From an uncultured Flavobacteriaceae bacterium (lineage in GTDB: Bacteria > Bacteroidota > Bacteroidia > Flavobacteriales > Flavobacteriaceae): DNA of 64,000 bases. A program made the position numbers and the translations under genes. The notes under the pieces are model-generated. The model was given only the letters and a program-made list of their open reading frames with translations. It was not told the origin of the DNA and ran no database searches. The stretch is taken from the NCBI GenBank assembly GCA_947500385.1, contig CANMSA010000011.1, forward strand, positions 1 to 64,000. Direction: 5' to 3'. Positions 1 through 8,694 of the stretch are shown here, piece after piece; position 1 is the first letter of the stretch, and each line of letters starts with the position of its first letter.

Positions 1-66
1 CGATATACTGGCTAAAAGGTAGTGTTCCCTGGTTCCCCCGAAGCGTCGGGGCTGGAGGTACCACTT
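1..66. other. Unassigned left edge with small hairpin
   Basis: No gene is recognisable in these first bases. A 6-bp hairpin (CCCCGA, loop AGCG, TCGGGG) lies at 36-51, just before the terminator at 67-95. The stretch is probably the 3' end of a transcript that begins outside the window. I tested it as a tRNA or tmRNA 3' end, but the T-arm and CCA do not fit. Confidence 0.3.
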
Positions 67-95
67 AAAACCCCTGCACCAGCGGGGGTTTTTTT
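67..95 (+). terminator. Rho-independent terminator
   Basis: An A-rich left flank is followed by the stem CCCCTGC/GCGGGGG (one T-G wobble, loop ACCA) and a run of seven T. This is a classical intrinsic terminator reading rightward, so it should end a plus-strand transcript that starts outside the window. Confidence 0.8.
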
Positions 96-282
96 AGTTC
101 TATTTCCATAGGGTTCCTGTCGAATTAGTCAAAACCGGAGCGTTTTCCCTCTCGGCACGACCAACTACCTGTTGCTTCGATGACCAGCCACTCCTTTTCT
201 TTTGAACCCACTTTTTTTCCCTTCAACCGATTCTTTTTTCTAGGACCCCCAACAATCAGAACTTTGTATAAAAGACCCAACT

Positions 283-402
283 ATGAAGACCCTCTTACTC
301 TCTATCAAAAAAGAGCTGACCCCCGAGAACATCATCGCAGCGATCAGTTGCCTCATTGTTTCCATTACCATTTTCATCATCATGCACGTTATGATGCGCT
401 AG
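283..402 (+). CDS. Small single-pass membrane protein (39 aa)
   Basis: A 39-codon frame from ATG to TAG. The first 17 residues are polar and charged (SIKKELTPEN). They are followed by a continuous hydrophobic segment, roughly residues 18-37, and a terminal Arg. This is the pattern of a small inner-membrane peptide with a cytoplasmic N-terminus. A GAACTTTG sequence at 259-266, one base from the Bacteroidetes -7 consensus TAnnTTTG, lies 16 bp before the ATG. It sits alone between the left-edge terminator and the DinB-like gene. I do not recognise a family. A longer overlapping frame (180-476) reads as low-complexity and is less convincing. Confidence 0.45.
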   Translation: MKTLLLSIKKELTPENIIAAISCLIVSITIFIIMHVMMR

Positions 403-651
403 CTCAAAACCTTAGAACCACGACATTTAAGGTTATAGCCTTTTCGTTTCTATTACAACCAACATCTTCCCCTTAAGAAAAGACCCCAGGGAAAGGCCAT
501 GAGTCATTAAAAGGAAATTTAACCTTGATTTCGACGCAAACGTCGGAGCATTTTAAATCTCGATTATCGAGTAAAAGATCGGTATCTTCGTACCTGCCCA
601 TTAAATGCGCAATGGGTAATTAAAACCGTATATCAAACAAATACCCATGCC
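403..651. other. Non-coding gap before the DinB-like gene
   Basis: No convincing gene was seen. Short inverted repeats occur (CGATTATCG near 562; CCCAT/ATGGG flanking TAAATGCGCA near 598-617). A TATCTTCG near 581 resembles a -7 promoter element for the following gene. Confidence 0.3.
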
Positions 652-1098
652 ATGCTCATCCCTATTTTACAACAGCTTTTTAAACGCGACCTCGATACAC
701 TTAAATTCGAAATAGGCGCTTATAAAAGCGAATCCACTCTTTGGGCAACCGACGGCGAAATCGCCAATTCGGGCGGTAATCTTTGCTTACATTTGGTAGG
801 CAATATCAATGCATTTATTGGAACCACCTTGGGAAACACCGGTTATGTGCGGCAACGTGCCTTGGAGTTTACCCAAAAAGACGTTCCCAAAACGGTACTC
901 ATTGAACAAATAACTGCCACCCAACAGATGGTCGAAAAAACCCTGAACCAATTGTCTGAAACCGATCTTTTGAGGGAATACCCCATTCACGTATTCAAAA
1001 AAGAAATGACCACAGGGTATTTCTTGACCCATTTGGCAACGCACCTTACCTATCACCTAGGACAAGTTAACTATCATAGAAGACTACTAGATGTTTAA
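652..1098 (+). CDS. DinB/DUF1572-like four-helix protein
   Basis: A 148-aa soluble protein with the helical layout of the DinB/YfiT superfamily, whose members are often metal-binding and thiol- or detoxification-related. The likely metal-binding histidines are visible: His47 (LCLHLVG) and a C-terminal cluster His127, His131, His135 and His142 (LTHLATHLTYHLGQ). The last motif and the length match DUF1572-type members common in flavobacteria. The substrate cannot be read from the sequence. It stands alone, with more than 200 bp on each side. The start is an ATG five bases after another in-register ATG-like triplet, so the N-terminus is approximate by a few residues. Confidence 0.75.
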   Translation: MLIPILQQLFKRDLDTLKFEIGAYKSESTLWATDGEIANSGGNLCLHLVGNINAFIGTTLGNTGYVRQRALEFTQKDVPKTVLIEQITATQQMVEKTLNQLSETDLLREYPIHVFKKEMTTGYFLTHLATHLTYHLGQVNYHRRLLDV

Positions 1099-1285
1099 AA
1101 CAGCTTGATACTTTATTGCCGAAACGACCCTTTTACAACACGGGCAGCTCCTTGATGGTATTTTAGGGAAACCAAGCACAGCTTGGAGCAATTCCTTCAA
1201 AAAGTACCAAAGACGAGGCTGCTTCCTACAATATTAACTGCCTCTAGTATGAGAATATTTCCATTTCTATCCTAAAGAAGATTAG

Positions 1286-1293
1286 TATCTTAG
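1286..1293 (+). promoter_or_regulatory. Candidate -7 promoter element
   Basis: TATCTTAG is one base from the Bacteroidetes -7 consensus TAnnTTTG. It lies 18 bp before the TTG start of the kinase-like gene, a suitable place for the promoter of the two-gene operon that follows. Confidence 0.4.
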
Positions 1294-1311
1294 TTTCTTA
1301 AACCTGCACAC

Positions 1312-2280
1312 TTGACAACAATTGATATTGATTCTTCGACCCGTACCCTGCAAAATTTCCTGGAGCAAAAAGGGTGGCTATATCCCAAAGAGGTCCTTTC
1401 TGACATCGAAAAACCAGGGGAGGGCAATATGAATGTGGTACTTCGAGTTCGAACAAATCAGCGCTCCTTCATTTTAAAACAATCAAGGCCGTATGTACAG
1501 AAGTACCCGCAGATAGCTGCTCCGCTAGCGCGTATCGGAGTGGAGCATATGTTCTACAACAAGCTGTCGGGCACCCAATTATCGAATCATTTTCCCGCTA
1601 TTTTAAACTACGATGGGTTCGATCATGTACTGCAGCTACAAGATTTGGGACAATGTGAAGATATGTCCTATATATATGAAAAGGGCAGCATCGCTTTGGA
1701 TACTTTGGAACAATTGGTCGCCATATTAGCAACCGTTCACCAAAGTACTGCTCCTGATTTTCCTGAGAATATGGAATTACGGCAGTTGAATCACCAGCAT
1801 ATTTTCGTGCTCCCTTTTTTAATGGACAACGGTTTCGAACTAGATACGGTGCAGGAAGGATTGCAGGCCCTCTCACTCCCTTTTAAAACGGACTGGGCAC
1901 TTGCAGAAAAGGTAACGGAAATCGGAAAAAAATATTTATCGAAGGGTTCGGTATTGTTGCATGGCGATTACTACCCCGGAAGTTGGATGACCGAACGCGA
2001 TCAATTGTACGTGCTCGACCCTGAATTTAGTTTTTTGGGCTTTGCCGAATTTGATGTGGGCGTGCTTGTCGCGCATTGTATCTTGGCAACAAATGAGGAA
2101 ACATCTCTAAATAGGGTCTTGGATCGGTATGCAGCGCCAATTGACCGCACCCTTACCGAACAGGTAGCGGGAATCGAAATAATGCGGCGATTAATCGGCC
2201 TTGCCCAATTGCCATTGAACCGCAGTATTGAAGAAAAACAGTATCTTTTGCAAAAGGCACACAAAATGATCCTTGGGTAA
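1312..2280 (+). CDS. Methylthioribose-kinase-like phosphotransferase
   Basis: A 322-aa aminoglycoside-phosphotransferase-fold small-molecule kinase. The closest pattern is S-methyl-5-thioribose kinase (MtnK): a glycine loop EGNMNVVLRV (about residues 37-46), a lysine strand FILKQSRPYV, a catalytic loop HGDYYPGS and a metal-binding DPEFSFLGFAEFD motif. In MtnK the corresponding motifs are HGDLHTGS and DPEF. It begins with TTG, since no upstream ATG is available before a stop. The stop codon overlaps the ATG of the ADP-ribosylglycohydrolase gene (TAATG), so the two are probably translationally coupled. No other methionine-salvage gene is nearby, so the true substrate may be another sugar or nucleoside derivative. 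Confidence 0.7.
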   Translation: MTTIDIDSSTRTLQNFLEQKGWLYPKEVLSDIEKPGEGNMNVVLRVRTNQRSFILKQSRPYVQKYPQIAAPLARIGVEHMFYNKLSGTQLSNHFPAILNYDGFDHVLQLQDLGQCEDMSYIYEKGSIALDTLEQLVAILATVHQSTAPDFPENMELRQLNHQHIFVLPFLMDNGFELDTVQEGLQALSLPFKTDWALAEKVTEIGKKYLSKGSVLLHGDYYPGSWMTERDQLYVLDPEFSFLGFAEFDVGVLVAHCILATNEETSLNRVLDRYAAPIDRTLTEQVAGIEIMRRLIGLAQLPLNRSIEEKQYLLQKAHKMILG

Positions 2281-3611
2281 TGGTGATACATATAATCAAA
2301 ACAAAAAGTACCTTGAAACGATTGGCACTTGTATTGTTCAGCCTTGGTATCGCTATGGCAGGAGCTTGCAAGCGGCCGGGTTCAGCGGTAGCCATACCAT
2401 CACCAAAAAAGGTAGGCTATGCCGTTGAGGATCTAGTGCTTTCCAAAGAGCTCTATTATGACAAGGTACTCGGCGCCTTGGTGGGGTCGGCTATCGGAGA
2501 TGCGATGGGCGCTTCTACCGAAATGTGGCACCGGAACGATATTCAACTCAATTACGGGTATATTACGGGCCTCACCCCTGCCATTCGGCCCCAATCTCCC
2601 GAAGGACCTTGGGATCATAATTTACTTGCCGGTGCCACCACAGATGATACCCGATGGAAATACCTGATGGTGCGCTATTTTGATGCGAACCGAGACGCAC
2701 TGAACGCTACCCACTTTTCCCAGTTCATAGCAGATTACTATCAAACGATCGCAAAAACCCTCAAAGACCGAGCGGTATTGACCCATACCGGGGCCTTGGA
2801 TGAGCGCATCGAAAAGATAGAATGGATCAAAGAATGGGCCCGTGTGTCTATGGCGTTTCAAAAAGGGCCGGAAGCGTACCAGCAGGCTTTACACCGCTTT
2901 TACGGGGGAGAGATGTCCTGTGCCGGGCAATTGTACACACCCATGTTCGGTCTCTTGGCCAACAATCCTGAGGAAGCCTATACCATTGCCTATGAACATG
3001 CACTTTTTGATCTCGGTTATGCCAAGGATATTTCCGGACTTGTGGCCGCAATGACGCATATGGCCCTGCGAACCGCGAATCTCGATTCCATTTTGAATAC
3101 CGCTGCTTTTGTGGATCCATTGGAATATCAAGATAGCAGGCTGGTTGGCAGAATTCCCAACGCTATTTTGGAAAGTTCCATCAAAAGCGTGCGTGCGGTA
3201 AAAGAGTTGGTGTTGGTCGATTCCCTGCTTGCCCGGGACTCATTGGTGTATAAAATACCGGAGGGCTATCCCGGAGACCTAAAAGATTGGGCGCGCCAAG
3301 AAATGGTGCATCAGTTACTCGAAAAAGACCAACGAGCTATTGCCTTTCATGCTGGCGAGATATGGCAAATATTGATTACCGCCCTTCAATTCGGGGAAGG
3401 GAACTTTACAACTACCTTGCAATTCATTACCAATTATGGGCGTGATAATGACACGGTCGCGGCCATAGCAGGTATGATTTTGGGTGCCAAAGAGGGCTAT
3501 GAAAACCTCCCGGATGATTTGAAACAAACCACCTTACAGGTCAACAAAGAAGTATTGGGTATTGATTTGGAAGCCTTGGCACAAGAACTAACGGCCGTCC
3601 GTTTCAAATAA
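2280..3611 (+). CDS. ADP-ribosylglycohydrolase-family lipoprotein
   Basis: A 443-aa protein of the DraG / ADP-ribosyl-glycohydrolase (ARH) fold. The N-terminal metal site motif ALVGSAIGDAMGASTE (near residues 66-81) is followed by TTDDTR (about 119-124). The C-terminal GRDNDTVAAIAGMILGA carries the Asp pair expected to bind the two Mg2+ ions. The N-terminus has a basic region, a hydrophobic core and a lipobox ending AGAC, so it is predicted to be an SPII lipoprotein in the periplasm. This is unusual for ARH enzymes acting on cytosolic ADP-ribosylated proteins; a nucleoside or glycoside hydrolase role outside the cytoplasm is possible. It shares one base with the upstream kinase gene. It converges with the PorP/SprF gene with 16 bp between their stop codons. 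Confidence 0.75.
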   Translation: MVIHIIKTKSTLKRLALVLFSLGIAMAGACKRPGSAVAIPSPKKVGYAVEDLVLSKELYYDKVLGALVGSAIGDAMGASTEMWHRNDIQLNYGYITGLTPAIRPQSPEGPWDHNLLAGATTDDTRWKYLMVRYFDANRDALNATHFSQFIADYYQTIAKTLKDRAVLTHTGALDERIEKIEWIKEWARVSMAFQKGPEAYQQALHRFYGGEMSCAGQLYTPMFGLLANNPEEAYTIAYEHALFDLGYAKDISGLVAAMTHMALRTANLDSILNTAAFVDPLEYQDSRLVGRIPNAILESSIKSVRAVKELVLVDSLLARDSLVYKIPEGYPGDLKDWARQEMVHQLLEKDQRAIAFHAGEIWQILITALQFGEGNFTTTLQFITNYGRDNDTVAAIAGMILGAKEGYENLPDDLKQTTLQVNKEVLGIDLEALAQELTAVRFK

Positions 3612-3627
3612 CTGTAGACCAACACTA

Positions 3628-5025
3628 CTACTTGACCGTCAAAAGCCATGGATCTTTAAAGTTCCTATCTAACTTGTGAGCACTTAGCCTCTTAATGGCT
3701 TCCGTTTTAGTGGTATCGGAATCAACGATCAGGTAATACCTACTGTTTGCATCTTTTCTTCCGATAATGGTGTAGTACTCCATCTTGGTGAATCGTTTTT
3801 GAGTGTTTTGCGCTTCTTTTAACGATGCAAAACTGCCGATGACCACATAGTATCCCGATTGTAAGAGTCGCGTATTTTGGTCTACCGTTTTATCGATGGC
3901 CTTGGGGCGTCGCACTACTTCTTCTTTGCTATTTGGTGTTTCCTCCACTACGGCGGTTTCCGGTACGATTTCGGTTTCCTTTGCTACTTCAGTTTCCACT
4001 GGCGCAGGGGTTGTTTCCACTGGGGTCGCAGTCTCTTCAACCGGTTCGGGAGCGGGAGCTTTCTTCGGAGCCGGTTTCTTTTTTGGTTCTTTGATGGCCG
4101 CTATTTTTTCGGCGGTCTCTTTTGCATTCTCTTCCCACTCAGGACCGTCTTCACCGGCGCGTTTTTTAAATTTATACGAAAGACTCAACGCATGCACATC
4201 GCCAAATTCATAATCGCCCAAAGCCATTTCATAGGAATAGCCTAGGTGCAAAGCGTTCAAAAGAAGCACTTGCAATGCGGGGTTTACCGAGTATTCATTT
4301 TTATAGGAGATGCTAGCGCTTAACCGGTCTTTAAAATCGATTCGCAATGCCCCTTCATAAATATCCTCTTCATCATAACTAAGGTACCGAACGATAGGTG
4401 TTACCGTAACACTATTACCTGCTCGAATACCATATTGCGCATAAGCGGTAAAACCTTCTTCTACCCGATACTCCAATACATCTTCCAAACCGTCTCTGAG
4501 GGTTGCCCTTTGTATGGGCATTTTATTGTAAAACCCTCCGAGGGTTAAACTTCTTAAGGTATAGTGCAATCCTCCACGATAGGTAAACGCGCGATTCGTT
4601 GCATTGATATTGGGGGCAAAACCTTCATCAGTGGGCAACTGATCTAAGGGAATGCGATCTTGTTGTCGCGTTTCAAGCCCACCAGAGAGGCCCAATTTCA
4701 AAAAATGGTCTTTCGAACCGATTGTAAATGCGGTACTTACCATGGCAGCCGAATAATTAAAATAATCAAAGCGGTCTTTAAAATAGTCGATTCCAAAGGC
4801 CATGTTCTCATAGATCGGTATTTGCGCAAAGATATATTGAGAGGTTTGTTTTCGTTCCACATCCGACACCTGTAACAGCCCTGTGACCTCAACCCTTTTC
4901 TGTTCCCCCACAAAAGAAGGATCGTTAAGGTTCGGATATAGTAAATCTTGCCCGGGAAACACAATGCGTTGTGCAGATAGCACAGCGCAAAATAAGAAGG
5001 CGATTAGGGTTATGGTAGGTTTCAT
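3628..5025 (-). CDS. PorP/SprF-family protein fused to a SPOR domain
   Basis: A 465-aa exported outer-membrane protein. A signal peptide (residues 1-18, ending LSAQ) is followed by a PorP/SprF-type beta-barrel (about 20-290; start RIVFPGQDLLYPNLNDPSFVG). Next come a long Pro/Glu/Ala/Lys linker (about 295-385) and a C-terminal SPOR peptidoglycan-binding domain (YYVVIGSFASLKEAQ to the end). PorP/SprF proteins partner T9SS substrates or gliding components, often beside an adhesin such as SprB. Here no adhesin neighbour is present and the SPOR domain would tie the barrel to denuded peptidoglycan. The fusion is continuous with no frameshift. An 'orphan' PorP/SprF role in envelope anchoring is an inference. 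Confidence 0.8.
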   Translation of the reverse strand: MKPTITLIAFLFCAVLSAQRIVFPGQDLLYPNLNDPSFVGEQKRVEVTGLLQVSDVERKQTSQYIFAQIPIYENMAFGIDYFKDRFDYFNYSAAMVSTAFTIGSKDHFLKLGLSGGLETRQQDRIPLDQLPTDEGFAPNINATNRAFTYRGGLHYTLRSLTLGGFYNKMPIQRATLRDGLEDVLEYRVEEGFTAYAQYGIRAGNSVTVTPIVRYLSYDEEDIYEGALRIDFKDRLSASISYKNEYSVNPALQVLLLNALHLGYSYEMALGDYEFGDVHALSLSYKFKKRAGEDGPEWEENAKETAEKIAAIKEPKKKPAPKKAPAPEPVEETATPVETTPAPVETEVAKETEIVPETAVVEETPNSKEEVVRRPKAIDKTVDQNTRLLQSGYYVVIGSFASLKEAQNTQKRFTKMEYYTIIGRKDANSRYYLIVDSDTTKTEAIKRLSAHKLDRNFKDPWLLTVK

Positions 5026-5059
5026 GATGTAGGGTGTAGGGCTAAGGTGGTATTATAGG

Positions 5060-6703
5060 CTATCTAATCAATATTATTTTACTGGAACTACCCTCATGTG
5101 TGGTAACCCGGTAAATATATTCTCCGGTTGTCAAGGTCTTATCGATCAGTGATTCTTCAATGCTTAGGATATACGAGCCTTCGCTCATAAAGCCGTTTTT
5201 CAACGTTCCGATTCGTTTTCCGTTGATGGCGTATAATTGAATATCTACGTGCATCGCCCGGTTAACGTTCAAGGCTATGGAAGGGTTGCTTTCGGCGTCA
5301 TAAATAGGTTTGTGAATGAATGCTTCCGGCGCTTCCGCAATGGGATCGGTAGGATCGATAGGATCCGGAACTTCTTCCGAGCTACAAGAAAAGCCGAGGT
5401 CTAGGTTCACAAAATCACCTGCCAAGGCATTGTTGACGCTTGCCTGGTCTATACATAACCATTGGGAGAGTACCGAAGCATACAAGGTTCTAAAATCGTT
5501 CGTGCTTTTCAGATTTTTGTTTCGATCCAAATCACCTAGATCGGGGTGGTCCCCTACGAAGCCGTTGCCATTTAGGGCAGGGCCAAAAAACATAGTAGGG
5601 GAAGCAGCACCGTGATCGGTACCATTAGAGCCATTTTCGGTAAACCTTCTTCCGAATTCGGAAAAGGTCATTCCCAACACTTTTTCATGATGGCCCGTCT
5701 CCTCCAAATCTTTATAGAAATCGTTAACGGCCTGCGAAAGGTCTCCCATGAGTTCGGCGTGCCTTTCGGGCTGATTGGCATGGGTATCAAAACCATTTAG
5801 AGTGACCATAAATACTTTGGTTCCCAGATTTCCTTTGATCAGGCGCGCAATAATGGCCAATTGATCGGCAATTTTATTGTCCTGATATTCCATCTTATTG
5901 GTGGCATTGTTATACGCCTCACTGATCACCCCTGAATAAATGTAGGTTGAATTCGAGGTGGCCCTCAAAAATTCTTGTTGTTGCCCCGATTTGCAATCAA
6001 GGTCTAGATCGTTCACATTGAACTGAACACCATTTTTTGCGATATTTTCAAGTTGACGAGGGTTTGAGACAAGAAATGCAAACTGTTCGTCATCATTGCT
6101 AAAAATTAGATTGCCGATGCTTCCGATTTGAATGGCCAAGGGTTTTTCTGGTGGAGCCAACAAAAAGTCTTGATAGCTTTCTTTAAAATACTTGCCCAAC
6201 CAACCTTGCGTCAATTCACTTCCGTAGTTGGTATTGGCGGTCGCCCAAATATCCGACGATTTAAAATGGGAAAGGTTTTGACCTTCATAGCCTACCCCAT
6301 GTACAACTTTCATCATACCATCGCCCCACATCGATTCCAAGGGCTGCATATAATCGGGCATTCCAAACTCACTGTTCAAAGAAATCAAATCGTTTTGCCG
6401 GTGATAAATTGAAGGCCTTGCATTGGCATAGGTATCAAAATCATATACCGGCACAATGGTATTTAGACCGTCGTTTCCACCCGCCAAGCGAATCAAGACC
6501 AGAATATTGTCGTTATCCGATTTGTTCAAGGCCATGGCCAGGGGCGATACCGAGGAGGCGCTCAACTGGTTTCCGGCCAACATTAGGCTCCCGGTGGATC
6601 CTATTCCCAACGCCTGTAAAAAAGACCTTCGGCTCCATACCTTGTGTTCATGATCGTGCGAATGTGCATCTTTGTGTGCTTTTGCGATTGTTCTGTGGTA
6701 CAT
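5060..6703 (-). CDS. DUF1501 Tat-exported protein with T9SS sorting domain
   Basis: A 547-aa protein. The twin-arginine signal SRRSFLQALGIG starts near residue 24. A DUF1501 core (sulfatase/phosphatase-like fold; IRLAGGNDGLNTIVP, GFDTHANQPERH, FSEFGRR, DHGAASPTMFFG) fills residues 60-435. A short Pro/Asp linker leads to a C-terminal type A T9SS sorting domain (about 460-547) ending in KIILIR. The family is nearly always paired with DUF1800, which lies immediately upstream in the same operon (7 bp gap). Its biochemical role is not established. Combining a Tat signal with a T9SS domain implies folding or cofactor loading before outer-membrane export. Confidence 0.85.
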   Translation of the reverse strand: MYHRTIAKAHKDAHSHDHEHKVWSRRSFLQALGIGSTGSLMLAGNQLSASSVSPLAMALNKSDNDNILVLIRLAGGNDGLNTIVPVYDFDTYANARPSIYHRQNDLISLNSEFGMPDYMQPLESMWGDGMMKVVHGVGYEGQNLSHFKSSDIWATANTNYGSELTQGWLGKYFKESYQDFLLAPPEKPLAIQIGSIGNLIFSNDDEQFAFLVSNPRQLENIAKNGVQFNVNDLDLDCKSGQQQEFLRATSNSTYIYSGVISEAYNNATNKMEYQDNKIADQLAIIARLIKGNLGTKVFMVTLNGFDTHANQPERHAELMGDLSQAVNDFYKDLEETGHHEKVLGMTFSEFGRRFTENGSNGTDHGAASPTMFFGPALNGNGFVGDHPDLGDLDRNKNLKSTNDFRTLYASVLSQWLCIDQASVNNALAGDFVNLDLGFSCSSEEVPDPIDPTDPIAEAPEAFIHKPIYDAESNPSIALNVNRAMHVDIQLYAINGKRIGTLKNGFMSEGSYILSIEESLIDKTLTTGEYIYRVTTHEGSSSKIILIR

Positions 6704-6710
6704 AGCAGGC

Positions 6711-8153
6711 TTATTTTAGTTGAAACTCGGGCTGTTTAACAATATGGGAAAGTAGCAGACATACCTGTTTGGGTACGGCTTCATTGTCGAGGTCCCATGT
6801 GCCATCTTCGTAATAATTCTCTGGTACGGCATCCGATTTAAAAACATCCAAAGCGTTTTCATAATCTTGTTCTGACAGCAAATGATCTGGTAAGAACCAA
6901 TCAACTATAGAACGGTTTACATAGTTCACATCATCACTGGGACCTGTAATGGAGAGCGCCAACGCTCTAAACTGCTCCTCATTTAACCGAAACTGATCGC
7001 GTACAATACGTTCCAAATAGGTCCATCTTGTAATGAGGGTTGGCGAGCTGATCCAATCTTTGTCGCGCTGCCATCCGGCCACATTGGGCGGTTCTAACAC
7101 TACTTGGTTCGCCAACCTGGCCCAACGGAATATGCTCAACATATACTCTCGGTCAGGACTTATAAACGCAGCATCCTTATAAAAACTTAAAAACAGGTCT
7201 ACCGGACTTTTAATAATAACATCGGTGGTATCCGCGCTAAAGAAGTGTTCACTCTTTAATAACTGCCGTATAACCGGCGTAATCTCAAAGCCGCTATTTT
7301 CAAATGTCGCTGCCAACTCGTTGATGATCGCAGGATTTTCAGGAAGTTCGGGATGCACATAAAAGGTATAAAGCTTTTCAACAATAAACTTTGCTACCTG
7401 GGTTCCTCGTTCTTCGAACAAGATGTCTATGACATCGTCATAGCCCCAGTTTCCCGTTCTTCCAAAAATAGTTTTATCCTCGTTGTCGAAATTATTTTCC
7501 ACAAAATACAGGGGCGCACAACGGGAGTCCCTTTTATTATACCCGGTAAGGGCTCTGGCAGTTTCTTCTATATCTTCTTGGGTATAACCGTTACTTTCCC
7601 CTAGGGCAAAAAGTTCATATAGTTCTCTTGCATAATTTTCGTTGGGTCTATTTTTTGTGTTTTGATTGCCGTTCAAATACAACAACATGGCCGATTCCAA
7701 ACCTATTTCATGGATGAACGTTTTAAAATTACCAAGGGCATTTGTTTGCAGTGATCGGGTATAGCGATACATATAACTGGCACAGGTATACCCGGGAATG
7801 CCGGTTACAAAATGGTTGCTCCAGAAAAAGCTAAGGCGATCTCGCAGACCATTCTCGAACATGGCCTGTAGGTAGGTCACCCACCATTCTCTCCTAGGAT
7901 CTGCATTTGTAGGATCAACGGGGTCAAAATCATCGGCCCAGGAGGGCTTCGCCATCAAAGGCTTTGTAAGGGCCTCATCAATAAGCGCATCGACAACTGC
8001 CGCAGGGCTTTCACCCAACAAAAGTTCCGAATCACTAGGCGAAATGCCATAGGCCACACGCTTGTATAGGTGCTTTATTTTTTGAATGTTCCATGTGTTG
8101 TCCGCTGTAGGAACGTAGGCGCTCAAAGGCGCATTGTTACAGTTCGAGTTCAT
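6711..8153 (-). CDS. DUF1800-family protein
   Basis: A 480-aa alpha-helical DUF1800 protein. Typical motifs are YKRVAYGISPSD near the start, LRDRLSFFWSNHFVTG, NYARELYELFALGE, ARALTGYN and the C-terminal HIVKQPEFQLK. No signal peptide is obvious. It precedes and is co-transcribed with the DUF1501 gene; the pair is a conserved two-gene unit in many Bacteroidetes and Planctomycetes. Its function is unknown. The start is the ATG directly after a stop-rich upstream stretch. Confidence 0.85.
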   Translation of the reverse strand: MNSNCNNAPLSAYVPTADNTWNIQKIKHLYKRVAYGISPSDSELLLGESPAAVVDALIDEALTKPLMAKPSWADDFDPVDPTNADPRREWWVTYLQAMFENGLRDRLSFFWSNHFVTGIPGYTCASYMYRYTRSLQTNALGNFKTFIHEIGLESAMLLYLNGNQNTKNRPNENYARELYELFALGESNGYTQEDIEETARALTGYNKRDSRCAPLYFVENNFDNEDKTIFGRTGNWGYDDVIDILFEERGTQVAKFIVEKLYTFYVHPELPENPAIINELAATFENSGFEITPVIRQLLKSEHFFSADTTDVIIKSPVDLFLSFYKDAAFISPDREYMLSIFRWARLANQVVLEPPNVAGWQRDKDWISSPTLITRWTYLERIVRDQFRLNEEQFRALALSITGPSDDVNYVNRSIVDWFLPDHLLSEQDYENALDVFKSDAVPENYYEDGTWDLDNEAVPKQVCLLLSHIVKQPEFQLK

Positions 8154-8296
8154 AAGTAGGTCATAAATCAGGGGGGCACCTGAGTCTTGTTAACACTAAG
8201 ACAACTGTTAAAGTATTTGTTTAGTATAATCGGATCGATGAACTGCAGTTATATCGATAACAATGTCACTATTTCGAAATAAATGACATCTTTCCC

Positions 8297-8548
8297 CTAC
8301 AAAAACCAGCTGCAACCTCCGCAAATGCCCTTGACCCCATTTATTTCTAAAACGTTGATTTTCAAATTAAAAGCTCCAGTATTCGCTACCGCTAACAGGT
8401 TGTAACGTTCCGTAGGAAATACTTGGGAGGTCATTACATACTGCCCCTTGTTTGGAAATACCTCGACCGAGGAGCGATCTACCAACCCTCGCACTTCATA
8501 CGTTCCTCCTGGCGATGGATCCATGGGCTTTTTGAAACGAATTGCGCA
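8297..8548 (-). pseudogene. Remnant of a GH32 gene (C-terminal fragment)
   Basis: The minus strand encodes YEVRGLVDRSSVEVFPNKGQ and following residues. This matches the last ~70 residues of the intact GH32 protein at 9848-11413 almost position for position (YEVRVLVDRSSVEVFLNKGQ). At DNA level roughly 8326-8530 parallels 9855-10060, with about six of seven bases conserved by eye. The frame continues past the parent stop (KGICGGCSWFL) and no catalytic domain remains upstream, so this is a truncated copy. The LRR gene lies between the two copies. Confidence 0.8.
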
Positions 8549-8694
8549 AAGCATGTACCTAGTAATGGTGGCTTTCCGATGGTCGCTATTTTTCATCAAT
8601 TCAGTATATAACAAGGCTCAGAATCATCATTATCAATCCCTCAAATTAGGGGTAAAAAGCTATTTTTTATACTTAACAATAAACACATAGCATT

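Noticed and set aside
1-66. Possible tRNA or tmRNA 3' end at the left edge
   Set aside because: The GGTTC-like segment lacks a proper T-loop and no CCA end or acceptor pairing is visible in the window.
180-476. 98-aa open frame rich in Phe/Pro/His
   Set aside because: Low-complexity composition with no domain. A 39-aa membrane-peptide frame in another register fits better.
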